Positions 51,304 through 61,218 of a stretch of 64,000 bases of DNA are shown here, piece by piece. The stretch is from Streptomyces seoulensis. GTDB taxonomy: Bacteria > Actinomycetota > Actinomycetes > Streptomycetales > Streptomycetaceae. Position 1 is the first letter of the stretch. The number at the start of each line of letters is the position of its first letter. The stretch spans positions 5,617,001 to 5,681,000 of the forward strand of contig NZ_AP025667.1 in assembly GCF_022846655.1 (NCBI RefSeq), written 5' to 3'. The notes under the pieces were generated by a model, which worked only from the letters and a program-made list of their open reading frames with translations, did no database searches and had not been told where the DNA came from. The translations under genes and the position numbers were made by a program.

Positions 51304-52443
51304 ATGACCACCACCCTCGAACCCCCCACCCAGGTCCGGGACACCCCGGCCACCCGGACCGTCACCGGCGTCCTCGACATCGACGCGCACGGGAAGGGCC
51401 ACCTGCGGGCCGCCGCGAGCCTGCTGCCCTCCCCCGCCGACCCGCAGGTGTCACCCGCGCTGATCCGACGGCACCGCCTCCGCAAGGGCGACCTCGTCGA
51501 AGGCGTGAGCGGACCGCAGCGGGCGCTCACCGACGTCACCGCCGTGGACGGCCACGGCCCCGCGGAACATCGCAGAAGCTTCGGCGACCTGACCCCCCTG
51601 CACCCCCACCGGCGCATGCGCCTCGAACACCCCGCGTCCGGCCTGGCCGGGCGTCTCACCGATCTGCTCGCGCCCGTCGGCAAGGGCCAGCGCGGACTGA
51701 TCGTGGCGCCGCCGAAGAGCGGAAAGACCGTCCTGATCCAGCAGTTGGCCGCGGCCGTCGCCGGCAACCATCCCGAGTGCCGCCTGATGGTGCTGCTGCT
51801 GGACGAACGCCCGGAGGAAGTCACCGACATGCGCCGCTCCGTACGCGGCGAGGTGTACGCCTCCACCTTCGACCGGCCCGCCAAGGACCACATCGCCCTC
51901 GCCGACCTCGTCGTGGAGCGGGCCAAGCGGCGGGTGGAGGCCGGGGAGGACGTCGTCATCCTGCTGGACTCGCTGACCCGTCTGTGCCGGGCGCACAACA
52001 ACGCCTCGGCGGCGGGCGGACGCACCCTCAGCGGAGGCGTGGACGCGGGCGCGCTGCTCGGCCCCAAGCGGTTCTTCGGCGCCGCCCGGCAGGCCGAGGA
52101 GGGCGGTTCGCTGACCATCCTCGCCAGCGCGCTGGTGGACACCGGCTCACGCGCCGACGGCTTCTTCTTCGAGGAGCTGAAGGGCACCGGCAACATGGAA
52201 CTCCGCCTGGACCGGGAGCTGGCGGGCCGCCGCGTCTTCCCGCCCGTCGACATCGACCGCACCGGCACCCGCCGCGAGGAACTGCTGCTGGACCCCTACG
52301 AGTTGACGGTCACACGCGGCCTTCGCCGCGCCCTGCGCTCCCACGGGGACGCATCGCTGGAGACCCTGCTGCAGCGGATGCGGGAGACCCCGGACAACGC
52401 CACGTTCCTGCGCCGCGTGCAGCCGACCCTGCCGGCCGCCTGA
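51304..52443 (+). CDS. divergent Rho-factor paralogue
   Basis: 379 residues, much shorter than the main actinobacterial Rho. Motor is intact: Walker A APPKSGKT (about 134-141), catalytic Glu in LDERPEEVTDM, Q-loop SGGVDAGALLGPKRFFGAAR, R-loop KGTGNMEL, arginine finger in GTRREELL. The N-terminal cold-shock-like domain is present but its RNA-binding residues differ: the usual DGFGFLR is HGKGHLR and the tyrosine of YVSP is Gln. So it likely does not grip rut RNA in the standard way. It could be a specialised terminator or an element-associated Rho. A dedicated promoter and long leader precede it. Confidence 0.9.
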   Translation: MTTTLEPPTQVRDTPATRTVTGVLDIDAHGKGHLRAAASLLPSPADPQVSPALIRRHRLRKGDLVEGVSGPQRALTDVTAVDGHGPAEHRRSFGDLTPLHPHRRMRLEHPASGLAGRLTDLLAPVGKGQRGLIVAPPKSGKTVLIQQLAAAVAGNHPECRLMVLLLDERPEEVTDMRRSVRGEVYASTFDRPAKDHIALADLVVERAKRRVEAGEDVVILLDSLTRLCRAHNNASAAGGRTLSGGVDAGALLGPKRFFGAARQAEEGGSLTILASALVDTGSRADGFFFEELKGTGNMELRLDRELAGRRVFPPVDIDRTGTRREELLLDPYELTVTRGLRRALRSHGDASLETLLQRMRETPDNATFLRRVQPTLPAA

Positions 52444-52496
52444 GCGCCGTACCCGGCGGGTGGGGTGGCAGGCCGCGCCGCCACCCCGGGCCCGCG

Positions 52497-52691
52497 TCAG
52501 AACTTGATGCTGCCGATCATGCTGGCGACGTTCGTGGTCAGCTCGCTGATCGTGGGTGCGATGGTCGAGGAGGCGAGATAGAAGCCGAGGAGCATGCAGA
52601 TGGCGGCGTGCCCCCCTTTCAGTCCCGACTTCTTGATCAGCAGGAAGACGATGATCGCCAGCAGCACCACCGCCGAAATCGAGAGTGCCAC
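52497..52691 (-). CDS. small two-helix membrane protein
   Basis: 64 residues: ALSISAVVLLAIIVFLLIKK, then a Gly/His linker, LLGFYLASSTIAPTISEL and a short tail. Two transmembrane helices; resembles small proteins seen near transfer genes of Streptomyces elements, but no other transfer gene is present. GTG start with RBS GGAGGTGAG. Convergent with the Rho-like gene; function unknown. Confidence 0.7.
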   Translation of the reverse strand: MALSISAVVLLAIIVFLLIKKSGLKGGHAAICMLLGFYLASSTIAPTISELTTNVASMIGSIKF

Positions 52692-52906
52692 GGCGGCTCA
52701 CCTCCAATGAATCCCAGGGACACGGGGGGTTCGGACTATGGGGGTTGTGACTCGGTACAGCCCCGGCGGACCGAGCCCGAGAGCCAAGTCCACGCGGACG
52801 CCGCCAGGTTCATACCCACGCAGCGACAGTGATCATAACTATCCGTGCTCGCGCATCGCTCGGCGCACGGCCGCACAAGGGGGCGCATGGCCAATATGGT
52901 CGAGCC

Positions 52907-55027
52907 ATGACGACCCAGACAGTCGACAGCGACTCCTTCCCCCGTCGACACGCCCGGACCCAGCGCTTCTCGCTCGGCGCGCCGCGCGCGTTCACCGTGG
53001 CGCCCGACGGCTCACGTGTCGCGTTCCTCCGCTCGGACTCCGGCACGGACCGCGCCAACTCCCTGTGGATCCTGGACACGACGGACGGCACCGAACGCAT
53101 CGCCGCCGACCCGCGCGCCCTGCTCGCGGGCGCCGACGAGGAACTGTCGCCCGAGGAACGGGCCCGCCGCGAGCGCAGCCGGGAAGGTGGCGCGGGCATC
53201 GTCGGATACGCCACCGACGCGGCCGCCGAACTGGCCTCTTTCGCCTTGTCGGGGCGGCTTTTCACGGCCGAGCTGCGCGCCGGCACCGCACGTGAACTGG
53301 CCGTCCCCGGACCGGTGATCGACCCCCGCCCCTCCCCCGACGGCACGCACATCGCGTACGTGGCCGGGGGCGAGCTGCGGGTCGTCGGCGCCGAGGGAGC
53401 GGACGACCGGCCGCTCGCCACCCCCGAGGGCGACGAAGTGACCTACGGCCTGGCGGAGTTCATCGCGGCCGAGGAGATGGACCGTACCCGCGGCTTCTGG
53501 TGGTCCCCGGAGTCCGACCGGCTGCTGGTGGCGCGGGCGGACGACACGCCGGTGCGGCGCTGGTGGATCGCGGACACATCACACCCCGACCGTGAGCCAC
53601 ACCACGTGCGCTACCCGGCGGCGGGCACCGCCAACGCGGAGGTGACGCTGTTCGTCATCGGCCTGGACGGAGCCCGCACCGAGGTCCGCTGGGACCGTGA
53701 GCGCCACCCCTATCTGGCGCGTGTGCACTGGTCACAGGCGGGTGCGCCGCTGCTCCTGGTGCAGTCGCGGGACCAGCGCGGCCAGGCGTATCTGGCCGTG
53801 GACCCGGAGACCGGCGAGACCCGGACGGTGCACGCCGATGAAGATCCAACTTGGCTGGAACTTTTCGCCGGGGTGCCCGCCTGGACCCCCTCCGGACAGT
53901 TGGTCCGCATCGCGGACGAGGGCGGCGCGCGGGTCCTCACCGTGGGCGAACGCCCGCTGACCGGACCGCAGTTGCACGTCCGCGCGGTGCTGGACGTGTC
54001 GGCCGACGGCATCCTCGTCTCGGCCTCCGCGGGAGAGGCGGCCGAGGACCCTGAAATCGGCGAGATCCATGTGTACAGGGTCAGCGAACTGGGCGTCGAA
54101 CGCGTGTCGCAGGAACCCGGCGTGCACTCGGCGGTGCGCTCGGGCGAGGTGCTGGTCCTGGTCTCCGCGACACTGGACAGCCCCGGCGCCCGTGTCCAGG
54201 TGCTGCGTGACGGAAAACCGGCGCTCGGTGTCCCGTCGTACGCCGAAAATCCCGGTATGTCCCCCCGCGTGACGTTGACCGAGGGGGGCGCACAGCGAAT
54301 TCCGTGCGCCGTGCTTATGCCTACGGACTACCCCGACGACACTCCCCTGCCCGTCCTCCTCGACCCCTACGGAGGCCCGCACGGCCAGCGGGTCGTCGCC
54401 GCCCACAACGCCCATCTGGCCTCGCAGTGGTTCGCCGACCAGGGCTTCGCCGTGATCGTCGCCGACGGCCGGGGCACCCCCGGCCGCTCCCCCGGCTGGG
54501 AGAAGGCGATCCACCAGGACTTCACGCTTTCCCTCGACGACCAGATCGACGCCCTCCAGGACCTGGCGAAGCGCTACCCGCTGGACCTCTCCCGCGTGGC
54601 CGTCCGGGGCTGGTCGTACGGCGGTTACCTCTCCGCCCTGGCGGTCCTGCGCCGCCCGGACGTGTTCCATGCGGGCATCGTGGGCGCCCCGGTCACCGAC
54701 TGGCGGCTGTACGACACCCACTACACCGAGCGCTACCTGGGCGACCCCGAGGCGGACCCGGAGAGCTACGCCCGCAACTCCCTGATCACCGACGAGGGCC
54801 TGTCCGCCCCCGCCGAACCGCACCGGCCCATGATGATCATCCACGGTCTGGCCGACGACAACGTGGTGGCCGCCCACACCCTCCGGCTGTCCTCCGCCCT
54901 GCTGGCCGCCGGCCGCCCGCACGAGGTGCTGCCGCTCTCCGGCGTCACCCACATGACCCCGCAGGAGCAGGTCGCGGAGAACCTGCTCCTGCTCCAGGTG
55001 GACTTCCTCAAGCGCTCCCTGAAGTGA
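52907..55027 (+). CDS. S9-family prolyl oligopeptidase / dipeptidyl aminopeptidase
   Basis: 706 residues. The N-terminal part forms a beta-propeller (repeated strands such as GSRVAFLRSDSG, DGTHIAYVAGGELR); the C-terminal alpha/beta hydrolase has Ser in GWSYGGYLS, Asp in HGLADDNVV and His in GVTHMTP, the DPP IV-type triad. No signal peptide, so cytoplasmic, probably degrading imported or intracellular peptides, in keeping with the peptide importers beside it. TATGGT (52895-52900) ends six bases before ATG 52907, and no RBS is present: leaderless. Confidence 0.93.
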   Translation: MTTQTVDSDSFPRRHARTQRFSLGAPRAFTVAPDGSRVAFLRSDSGTDRANSLWILDTTDGTERIAADPRALLAGADEELSPEERARRERSREGGAGIVGYATDAAAELASFALSGRLFTAELRAGTARELAVPGPVIDPRPSPDGTHIAYVAGGELRVVGAEGADDRPLATPEGDEVTYGLAEFIAAEEMDRTRGFWWSPESDRLLVARADDTPVRRWWIADTSHPDREPHHVRYPAAGTANAEVTLFVIGLDGARTEVRWDRERHPYLARVHWSQAGAPLLLVQSRDQRGQAYLAVDPETGETRTVHADEDPTWLELFAGVPAWTPSGQLVRIADEGGARVLTVGERPLTGPQLHVRAVLDVSADGILVSASAGEAAEDPEIGEIHVYRVSELGVERVSQEPGVHSAVRSGEVLVLVSATLDSPGARVQVLRDGKPALGVPSYAENPGMSPRVTLTEGGAQRIPCAVLMPTDYPDDTPLPVLLDPYGGPHGQRVVAAHNAHLASQWFADQGFAVIVADGRGTPGRSPGWEKAIHQDFTLSLDDQIDALQDLAKRYPLDLSRVAVRGWSYGGYLSALAVLRRPDVFHAGIVGAPVTDWRLYDTHYTERYLGDPEADPESYARNSLITDEGLSAPAEPHRPMMIIHGLADDNVVAAHTLRLSSALLAAGRPHEVLPLSGVTHMTPQEQVAENLLLLQVDFLKRSLK

Positions 55028-55146
55028 CGGCACCGCAGGAGGGGCAAACCCCCGTGAACCGCGTTAACACGCAGGCAACTTCACGGACGCCGCTCCGATA
55101 TACGGACCCGCGAGTCTGATTCGCGTACGGCCGTGCGGGTGCCGTG

Positions 55147-55182
55147 AACGGGCCGGGATACGCCATGTCATCCCGGCCCGTT
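55147..55182. terminator. bidirectional terminator, peptidase/opp operon
   Basis: Perfect 13-base stem AACGGGCCGGGAT/ATCCCGGCCCGTT with a 10-base loop. It contains the stop codon of the last opp gene and lies after the S9 peptidase gene. Confidence 0.8.
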
Positions 55183-56244
55183 GCCGTGCCCCCCGTGCCC
55201 TTCCATGGCCCCCGGCACCACCTGCCGCTCCGCCGCGAACAGACACGCCGACGGATGCGCGACCGGCCCCGCCTCCGCCCCCGGCACCGCCCGGAACACC
55301 TCCGGCACCGCCAGCTCGGGCACCTCCACCGCACACCGCTTCTCCGCCTTCCAGCACCGGGTCCTGAACCGGCACCCGGAGGGGATCGCGGTCGGCGAGG
55401 GCACGTCACCGCTCAGGATGATCCGCTCCCGGTGCGCTCGCGCCTCCGGATCGGGCACCGGCACCGCCGACAGCAGCGCCTGGGTGTACGGATGCGTGGG
55501 GTGCTCGTAGATCTCCGCGTCCGTCCCGGTCTCCACGATCCGCCCTAGGTACATCACCGCGACCCGGTCCGAGATGTGCCGCACGATCGACAGGTCGTGC
55601 GCGATGAACACGTAGGACAGCCCGAACTCCGCCTGGAGCCGCTCCAGCAGGTTGATCACCTGCGCCTGCACGGACACGTCCAGCGCGGACACCGGCTCGT
55701 CCGCGACGATCACCTCCGGGCGCAGCGCCAGCGCCCGCGCGATGCCGATCCGCTGCCGCTGGCCGCCGGAGAACTGGTGCGGATAGCGGTTCAGGAACTC
55801 CGGGTCGAGCCCGACCACCTCCAGCAACTCCTGCACCCTGCGCCGCCGTTCCCCCTTGGGGGCCACCTCGGGGTGGATCTCGTAGGGCTCCCCGACGATG
55901 TCCCCGACCGTCATCCGGGGGTTGAGCGAGGTGTACGGGTCCTGGAAGACCATCTGGATGTTCCGGCGCACCTCCTTCAGCCGGCGCCCGGACGCGCCGG
56001 TGATGTCCTCGCCCCGGAACCGGATCTCTCCCTCGGTGGGCCGCTCCAGATGGCAGAGCAGCCTGGCCACCGTGGACTTGCCGCACCCCGACTCCCCCAC
56101 GATGCCGAGGGTCTCGCCCCGGCCGAGGGCGAAGTCGACGCCGTCGACCGCCTTCACGGCGCCGATCTGCTTGCGCAGGACGATCCCCCGGGTGAGCGGG
56201 TAGTGCTTGACCAGACCGCGGGCTTGAAGGACGGGTTCAGCCAT
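55168..56244 (-). CDS. oligopeptide ABC transporter ATPase, OppF-like
   Basis: 358 residues. Walker [10 protein letters not shown] (about 54-62), signature [10 protein letters not shown], Walker B VIVADEP, switch His in FIAHDLSIV, and the C-terminal oligopeptide-binding-type Cys-containing segment ([15 protein letters not shown]) that in OppD/F/DppD/F binds a 4Fe-4S cluster. Last gene of the opp operon; ATG overlaps the OppD stop by 8 bases (ATGGCTGA). Ends with a His/Gly-rich tail. Confidence 0.93.
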   Translation of the reverse strand: MAEPVLQARGLVKHYPLTRGIVLRKQIGAVKAVDGVDFALGRGETLGIVGESGCGKSTVARLLCHLERPTEGEIRFRGEDITGASGRRLKEVRRNIQMVFQDPYTSLNPRMTVGDIVGEPYEIHPEVAPKGERRRRVQELLEVVGLDPEFLNRYPHQFSGGQRQRIGIARALALRPEVIVADEPVSALDVSVQAQVINLLERLQAEFGLSYVFIAHDLSIVRHISDRVAVMYLGRIVETGTDAEIYEHPTHPYTQALLSAVPVPDPEARAHRERIILSGDVPSPTAIPSGCRFRTRCWKAEKRCAVEVPELAVPEVFRAVPGAEAGPVAHPSACLFAAERQVVPGAMEGHGGHGNGPG

Positions 56245-57223
56245 CGAGGCACTCCCTGAAGAAGTGGCAGGCGCTCACCCGATCGGGGCCCGCCTGGTAC
56301 AGCGGGGGTTCGTCCGTGCGGCAGACGTCCCGTGCCATCGCGCAGCGCGGGTGGAAGGCGCAGCCGGGCGGGATGTGGGTCAGGCTGGGCGGCAGGCCCT
56401 TGATGGCGTACAGCTCGCGGCCCTTGTGGTCGAGCCGGGGGATGGATTCGAGCAGGCCGCGCGTGTAGGGGTGGGCCGGTGCCTTGTAGATGTCGTGCAC
56501 GGGTGCCGACTCCACGATCCGGCCCGCGTACATCACGGCGATCCGGTCGGCCACGTCCGCGACCACACCGAGGTCGTGGGTGATGAGGACGAGCCCCATC
56601 CGGTACTCCCGGCGCAGCTCCGCGAGCAGGTCCATCACCTGGGCCTGCACGGTGACGTCGAGCGCGGTGGTGGGTTCGTCGGCGATGATCAGCGCGGGTT
56701 CCAGCGCGATCGCCATGGCGATCATGATGCGCTGGCGCATGCCGCCGGAGAACTGGTGCGGATAGTCCCGCACCCGCTGGGCGGCACCGGGGATGCGCAC
56801 CCGGTCCATCAGCTCGACGGCCCGCTTCCGCGCGTCCTTGCGGGACATCCCCCGGTGCACCGTGAACATCTCCCCGAGCTGGTCGCCCACGGAGAGCACG
56901 GGATTGAGGGCGGACAGCGCGTCCTGGAAGATCATCGCCATTCCGGCACCCCGGATCCTCCGCCGCTCCTCCTCCTTCATGCTCAACAGGTCGCGGCCCT
57001 GGAAGAGGATCTGGCCGCCGGTGATCCGGCCGGGCGGCATGTCGAGGATGCCCATCACGGCCTGCGCGGTGACCGACTTGCCGGACCCGGACTCGCCGAG
57101 CACCGCCAGCGTCTCGCCCGCGTCGACCCCGTACGACACCCCGTTGACCGCCTTGGCGACGCCGTCGCGGGTGCGGAACTCCACGTGCAGATCGCGTACT
57201 TCGAGCAGCATGGGCGCCGTCAC
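56237..57223 (-). CDS. oligopeptide ABC transporter ATPase, OppD-like
   Basis: 328 residues. Walker A GESGSGKS, signature [10 protein letters not shown], Walker [13 protein letters not shown], switch His in LITHDLGVV, and the C-terminal Cys cluster ([18 protein letters not shown]). The GTG at 57223 overlaps the permease stop (GTGA); ATG 57211 is an alternative with RBS GAGGTG. Works with the OppF-like subunit as a heterodimeric motor. Confidence 0.93.
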   Translation of the reverse strand: MTAPMLLEVRDLHVEFRTRDGVAKAVNGVSYGVDAGETLAVLGESGSGKSVTAQAVMGILDMPPGRITGGQILFQGRDLLSMKEEERRRIRGAGMAMIFQDALSALNPVLSVGDQLGEMFTVHRGMSRKDARKRAVELMDRVRIPGAAQRVRDYPHQFSGGMRQRIMIAMAIALEPALIIADEPTTALDVTVQAQVMDLLAELRREYRMGLVLITHDLGVVADVADRIAVMYAGRIVESAPVHDIYKAPAHPYTRGLLESIPRLDHKGRELYAIKGLPPSLTHIPPGCAFHPRCAMARDVCRTDEPPLYQAGPDRVSACHFFRECLDG

Positions 57224-58203
57224 CTCAGCTTCGGGTCGAGGGCGTCGCGTACCGCGTCGCCGAGCATGATGAAGGCCAGGACGGTGACCGCCAGCGCACC
57301 GGAGGGCCACAGCAGGGCGTGCGGGGCGTTGCGGATGTAGGGGGAGGCGGCGGAGATGTCGATGCCCCAGGACACGCTGGGCGGCTTCAGGCCGACGCCG
57401 AGGTAGGACAGGGTGGCCTCCAGCGAGATGTAGGTGCCGAGCGCGATGGTGGCCACGACGATCACGGGTGCCACGGCGTTGGGCGCGATGTGCCGCAGCA
57501 GCAGCCGGGCGGGCGAGGCGCCGAGCGCGCGGGCGGCCTGTACGTAGTCGTTCTGGCGGGCGGTGATGACGGAGCCGCGCGCGATGCGGGAGATCTGCGG
57601 CCAGCCGAGCAGCACCATGAACCCGACGACCGGCCAGACGGTGTTGCTGGTGACCACCGACAGCAGCACCAGGCCGCCGAGGACCACCGGGATGGCGAAG
57701 AAGACGTCGGTGATCCGGGACAGCACCGCGTCCCAGGCGCCCCCGAAGAACCCCGCGAGCCCGCCGAGCACCGAGCCGAGCAGGGCCACCCCGAGGGTGG
57801 CGCACACGCCCACCGTGACCGACGTACGGGCGCCGTAGACGGTCCGGGTGTAGACGTCGCAGCCCTGCCCGTCGAAGCCGAAGGGATGGCCGGGCGCGGA
57901 CCCGTCCTGGGCCTTGGCGAGGTCGCAGTCGAGCGGGCTGCCGGAGGTGATGGCCGAGGGCCAGATGGAGATGAAGACCAGGAAGACGATGACGAGCGCG
58001 GACAGCAGGAAGACCGGGTTGCGTCTGAGGTCCCGCCAGGCGTCCGACCACAGCGAACGCGGCCTGCTCTGCGGCCCGCCGCCCTCCGGCCCGCCCGGCA
58101 TCCGCTCCAGGGTGGCGGCCTCACCGGTCGCGAGGTCCATCGCCCCGCCCATGCCGGTCCCGGCGATCGCCCCCCGCGGCTCGTACGACGACGGCTCAGG
58201 CAT
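57220..58203 (-). CDS. oligopeptide ABC permease, OppC-like
   Basis: 327 residues. OppC family: N-terminal helix (FLLSALVIVFLVFISIWP), external loop with PGHPFGFDGQGCDVYTRTVY, then five helices and EAA motif (AARALGASPARLLLRHIAP). A 50-residue Gly/Pro-rich cytoplasmic extension precedes the first helix. ATG overlaps the OppB stop by 8 bases (ATGCCTGA). Confidence 0.93.
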   Translation of the reverse strand: MPEPSSYEPRGAIAGTGMGGAMDLATGEAATLERMPGGPEGGGPQSRPRSLWSDAWRDLRRNPVFLLSALVIVFLVFISIWPSAITSGSPLDCDLAKAQDGSAPGHPFGFDGQGCDVYTRTVYGARTSVTVGVCATLGVALLGSVLGGLAGFFGGAWDAVLSRITDVFFAIPVVLGGLVLLSVVTSNTVWPVVGFMVLLGWPQISRIARGSVITARQNDYVQAARALGASPARLLLRHIAPNAVAPVIVVATIALGTYISLEATLSYLGVGLKPPSVSWGIDISAASPYIRNAPHALLWPSGALAVTVLAFIMLGDAVRDALDPKLR

Positions 58204-59119
58204 AGCGAATCCTCGGGTCGAGTACCGCGTAGAGCAGGTCCACCAGCAGGTTGGCGGCCAGGAAGACCAGGACCAGCACGGTGACGAAGCCGACCACCGT
58301 CTGCGTGTTCTGCCGCAGGATGCCCTGGTAGAGCTGGAAGCCGACGCCGTGGATGTTGAAGATCCGCTCGGTGACGATCGCGCCGCCCATCAGCGCGCCG
58401 ATGTCGGTGCCGATGAAGGTGACGACGGGGATCAGCGAGGTCCGCAGCAGGTGCCGGACGATGACCCGGCGCCGGGGCAGCCCCTTGGCCACGGCGGTAC
58501 GGACGTAGTCGGAACGCCGGTTCTCCGCGATGGAGGTCCGGGTCAGCCGGGTGACGTAGGCGAGCGAGACCGAGGCCAGCACCAGGCCGGGCACGATCAG
58601 CTCGTCGAACGGCGCCTCCGGGGAGACCGAGGGCTTGATCCACCCCCACTCCACACCGAGCAGCAGTTGGAGCACCAGACCGGTGACGAAGGTGGGCACC
58701 GAGATCACCACGAGGGTGAGCAGCAGGACGCCGGTGTCGATCGGCCTGCCCCGGCTCAGCCCGGTGAGCACGCCGAGGGTGATGCCGACGACCAGCTCGA
58801 AGAGGACGGCGACGATGGTCAGCCGGATGGTGACGGGGAAGGCGGCCGCCATCAGCTCGGTGACGGGCTGCCCGTTGAACGCGGTGCCGAAGTCACCGGT
58901 GAAGACGTTCCCCATGTAGGTCGCGTACTGCTGCCAGAGCGGCCGGTCGAGGCCGAACTCGCTGCGGAGCTGGGCCGCGGTGGCGGCGTCGCACTGCCGC
59001 TCCCCGCACAGGCCGGCGATGGGGTCGCCCATCACGTTGACCATGAGGAAGATCAGCAGGGTGGCCCCGACGAACACCGGCACCATCTGCAGCAGTCGCC
59101 GGACGACGTAGCGTCCCAT
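58196..59119 (-). CDS. oligopeptide ABC permease, OppB-like
   Basis: 307 residues. MGRYVVRRLLQMVPVFVG is the typical OppB/DppB start; external loop with LCGERQCDAATAAQL, then five more helices and EAA motif (AVAKGLPRRRVIVRHLLR). ATG lies five bases after the stop of the binding-protein gene. Forms the membrane channel with the OppC-like subunit. Confidence 0.93.
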   Translation of the reverse strand: MGRYVVRRLLQMVPVFVGATLLIFLMVNVMGDPIAGLCGERQCDAATAAQLRSEFGLDRPLWQQYATYMGNVFTGDFGTAFNGQPVTELMAAAFPVTIRLTIVAVLFELVVGITLGVLTGLSRGRPIDTGVLLLTLVVISVPTFVTGLVLQLLLGVEWGWIKPSVSPEAPFDELIVPGLVLASVSLAYVTRLTRTSIAENRRSDYVRTAVAKGLPRRRVIVRHLLRTSLIPVVTFIGTDIGALMGGAIVTERIFNIHGVGFQLYQGILRQNTQTVVGFVTVLVLVFLAANLLVDLLYAVLDPRIRYA

Positions 59120-59124
59120 GGGGC

Positions 59125-60747
59125 TCAGCTCACCTTGATCTCGTTGTACACCGGCACGCTGAACGGGTTGAGCTGGACGCCGGTGAGGCGCTGGGAGTAG
59201 CCGGCGTTGCCGTTCTGGTACCAGAGCGGGATGGCGGCCATGTTGTCCCGGACGACCTCCTCGGCCTGCTGGAAGGTGGAGATGGCCTTGGCCGGGTCGG
59301 TCTCGGCGTTGGCCCGGTCCACCAGCTCGTCGAACTCGGAGTTCGACCACTTGCCGTCGTTGGAGGAGGCGCCGGTGAAGTACAGCGGCTGGAGGAAGTT
59401 CTGGATGAGGGGGTAGTCCATCTGCCAGCCCGCCCGGAAGGGGCCGCTCATCTTGTGCTGGGCCATCTGGTTGCGGAAGTCGGCGAAGGTGCCGACCGGG
59501 TTGCCGACGCAGGCGTTGTCGTCGTCGAGGGCGTGGTTGATGGAGTTGCAGACCGCGTCGATCCACTCCCGGTGCGAGCCGGTGTCCGCGTTGTAGGTGA
59601 GCCTCAGGGAGCCGCCGGGGATGCCCCCGCCCTGCCGGACCAGCCGCTTGGCGGCCGCCGGGTCGTAGGTACAGGCGCGTCCGCACAGGCCCGCCTTGAA
59701 GCCCCCCTCGGCGCCGAGGACGGGTGAGGTCCAGTCGGTGGCGGGGGTGCGGGTGCGCTGGAAGATGGTCTTGGTGATCTGGTCGCGGTTGATGGCCATG
59801 GAGAGCCCGGTGCGGACCTTCTCCATGCCGGGCCGGTTCCAGCGCTCGTCGTAGTACGGGAAGGCGAGGGTCTGGATGATGCCGGCCGGGGTGTTGATGT
59901 ACCGCTCGCCCAGGTCGGTCCTGACGTTCTTGAGCTGGGCGGCGGGGATGTCGTCGGCGAGGTCGAGGTTGCCGGCCATCAGGTCGGTGTAGGCGGTGTT
60001 GTTGTCGGTGTAGACCTTGAGGATCACGCCGTCGTTGAGCGCCTTGTCGGCGCCGGGGTAGCCGTTCCACTTCCGCAGGCTCATCTGGGAGCCCTTGGTG
60101 TAGGACTCGATGGCGTACGGGCCGTTGCCGACCGGGGTCTTCAGCCAGGCGGCGTGGTCGGTGAAGAAGGCGCGGGGCAGCGGGGCGAAGGCGGCGTAGC
60201 CGAGGGTGTCGGGGAAGCCGGAGAACTTCTGGTTGAGCGTGACGGTGAAGGTGCGGTCGTCGACCACCTCGAGCCCCGACAGGGTGGTGGCGCGCTGGCT
60301 CCCCATCTCGGGGTGGACCTGGTCGTAGCCCTCGATGTAGCCGAAGAAGTACGCGTTCTTCTGCTTGTTCTTCAGGCTGGCGCCGTAGTTCCAGGCGTCC
60401 GTGAAGGAGCGGGCGGTCACCTTCTCGCCGTTGGAGAAGGACCAGCCGTCGTTCAGCTTCACGGTGTAGTGCCGGGAGTCCGTGGTCTCGATCGACCGGG
60501 CCAGCATGTTCTGCGCCTCGCCGGTCCTCGGGTCGTACCGCTTCAGGCCCCGGAAGACCATGTCGAGCACCTTGCCGCCCTGCACCTCGTTGGTGTTGGC
60601 CGGCTCCAGCGGGTTCTGCGGGTCGCCCCAGGAGGAGGTGAGCATCCCGCCGTCCGCCGCGCCGCTCGCTCCGCCGCCGCAGCCGGTGGCGGCGAGCGCC
60701 ACCGCCGCAGCGCCGACGAACCATCGGGCGTGCGTGATTCCGCGCAT
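59125..60747 (-). CDS. peptide-binding lipoprotein, family 5
   Basis: 540 residues. Lipoprotein signal with lipobox AATGC (Cys about residue 23), then an SBP_bac_5 domain (SWGDPQNPLEPANTNEVQGG, LNDGWSFSNGEKVTARSFTD). Captures peptides for the opp operon. ATG 60747 has a strong RBS (AAGGAGG). First gene of the opp operon; divergent from the bldK-like operon. Confidence 0.94.
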   Translation of the reverse strand: MRGITHARWFVGAAAVALAATGCGGGASGAADGGMLTSSWGDPQNPLEPANTNEVQGGKVLDMVFRGLKRYDPRTGEAQNMLARSIETTDSRHYTVKLNDGWSFSNGEKVTARSFTDAWNYGASLKNKQKNAYFFGYIEGYDQVHPEMGSQRATTLSGLEVVDDRTFTVTLNQKFSGFPDTLGYAAFAPLPRAFFTDHAAWLKTPVGNGPYAIESYTKGSQMSLRKWNGYPGADKALNDGVILKVYTDNNTAYTDLMAGNLDLADDIPAAQLKNVRTDLGERYINTPAGIIQTLAFPYYDERWNRPGMEKVRTGLSMAINRDQITKTIFQRTRTPATDWTSPVLGAEGGFKAGLCGRACTYDPAAAKRLVRQGGGIPGGSLRLTYNADTGSHREWIDAVCNSINHALDDDNACVGNPVGTFADFRNQMAQHKMSGPFRAGWQMDYPLIQNFLQPLYFTGASSNDGKWSNSEFDELVDRANAETDPAKAISTFQQAEEVVRDNMAAIPLWYQNGNAGYSQRLTGVQLNPFSVPVYNEIKVS

Positions 60748-61218
60748 GCGTGCCTCCTTAGCGATCACCTCACCGTTACCGGTCAATATCGGCCCCTACG
60801 GCACGTCCCGCATGCCCGCCGCCCGATTGCCCCGCCTTTAGAGGGACACGTCAGCCATATGCAGGCAGGTCGGGAACGGCCTCGGTGATCTTGCGGACAC
60901 AACGCAATGGATCGCCGCGCAACGTTGCCGAAACGTTGGATCGTGACGCGTCGATGTACGCATTTCGACACCCTGCCATCCGCATATCGAACCCATTGGT
61001 CGATTTACCCGAATAGTCCGGAGTGAAGCACGGATTGATTACGGTCGCGCTACACGCGTAGCTACGGATGCGTCAAGCAGAAGTAAAGAAGGTAAATAGA
61101 AAACCAAGTCGACCGAGAATTTATTGACCTTGAATGAATTGCGTTGAAAAAGTCCGGCGTAGCCCGTAGGGGAGCGCCCTGCGGAGTCCTCAGACCCTCC
61201 CTCGGGCCAGGAGCACCA
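60748..61218. promoter_or_regulatory. AT-rich divergent control region opp/bldK-like
   Basis: 471 bases between divergent peptide-transport operons, no gene seen. It contains a perfect 7-base inverted repeat CAACGTT-GCCGA-AACGTTG (60920-60938), a second GCTAC-ACGC-GTAGC (61049-61062), and a locally AT-rich stretch (61075-61152) in a GC-rich genome. TTGACC occurs in that stretch, but I see no convincing -10 pair, so promoter positions are not called. Probably bound by developmental regulators; which ones cannot be told. Confidence 0.5.

Noticed and set aside
52497..52691. Integrative conjugative element remnant around the small membrane protein and Rho paralogue
   Set aside because: No integrase, transfer gene, tRNA or att-like repeat was seen nearby.
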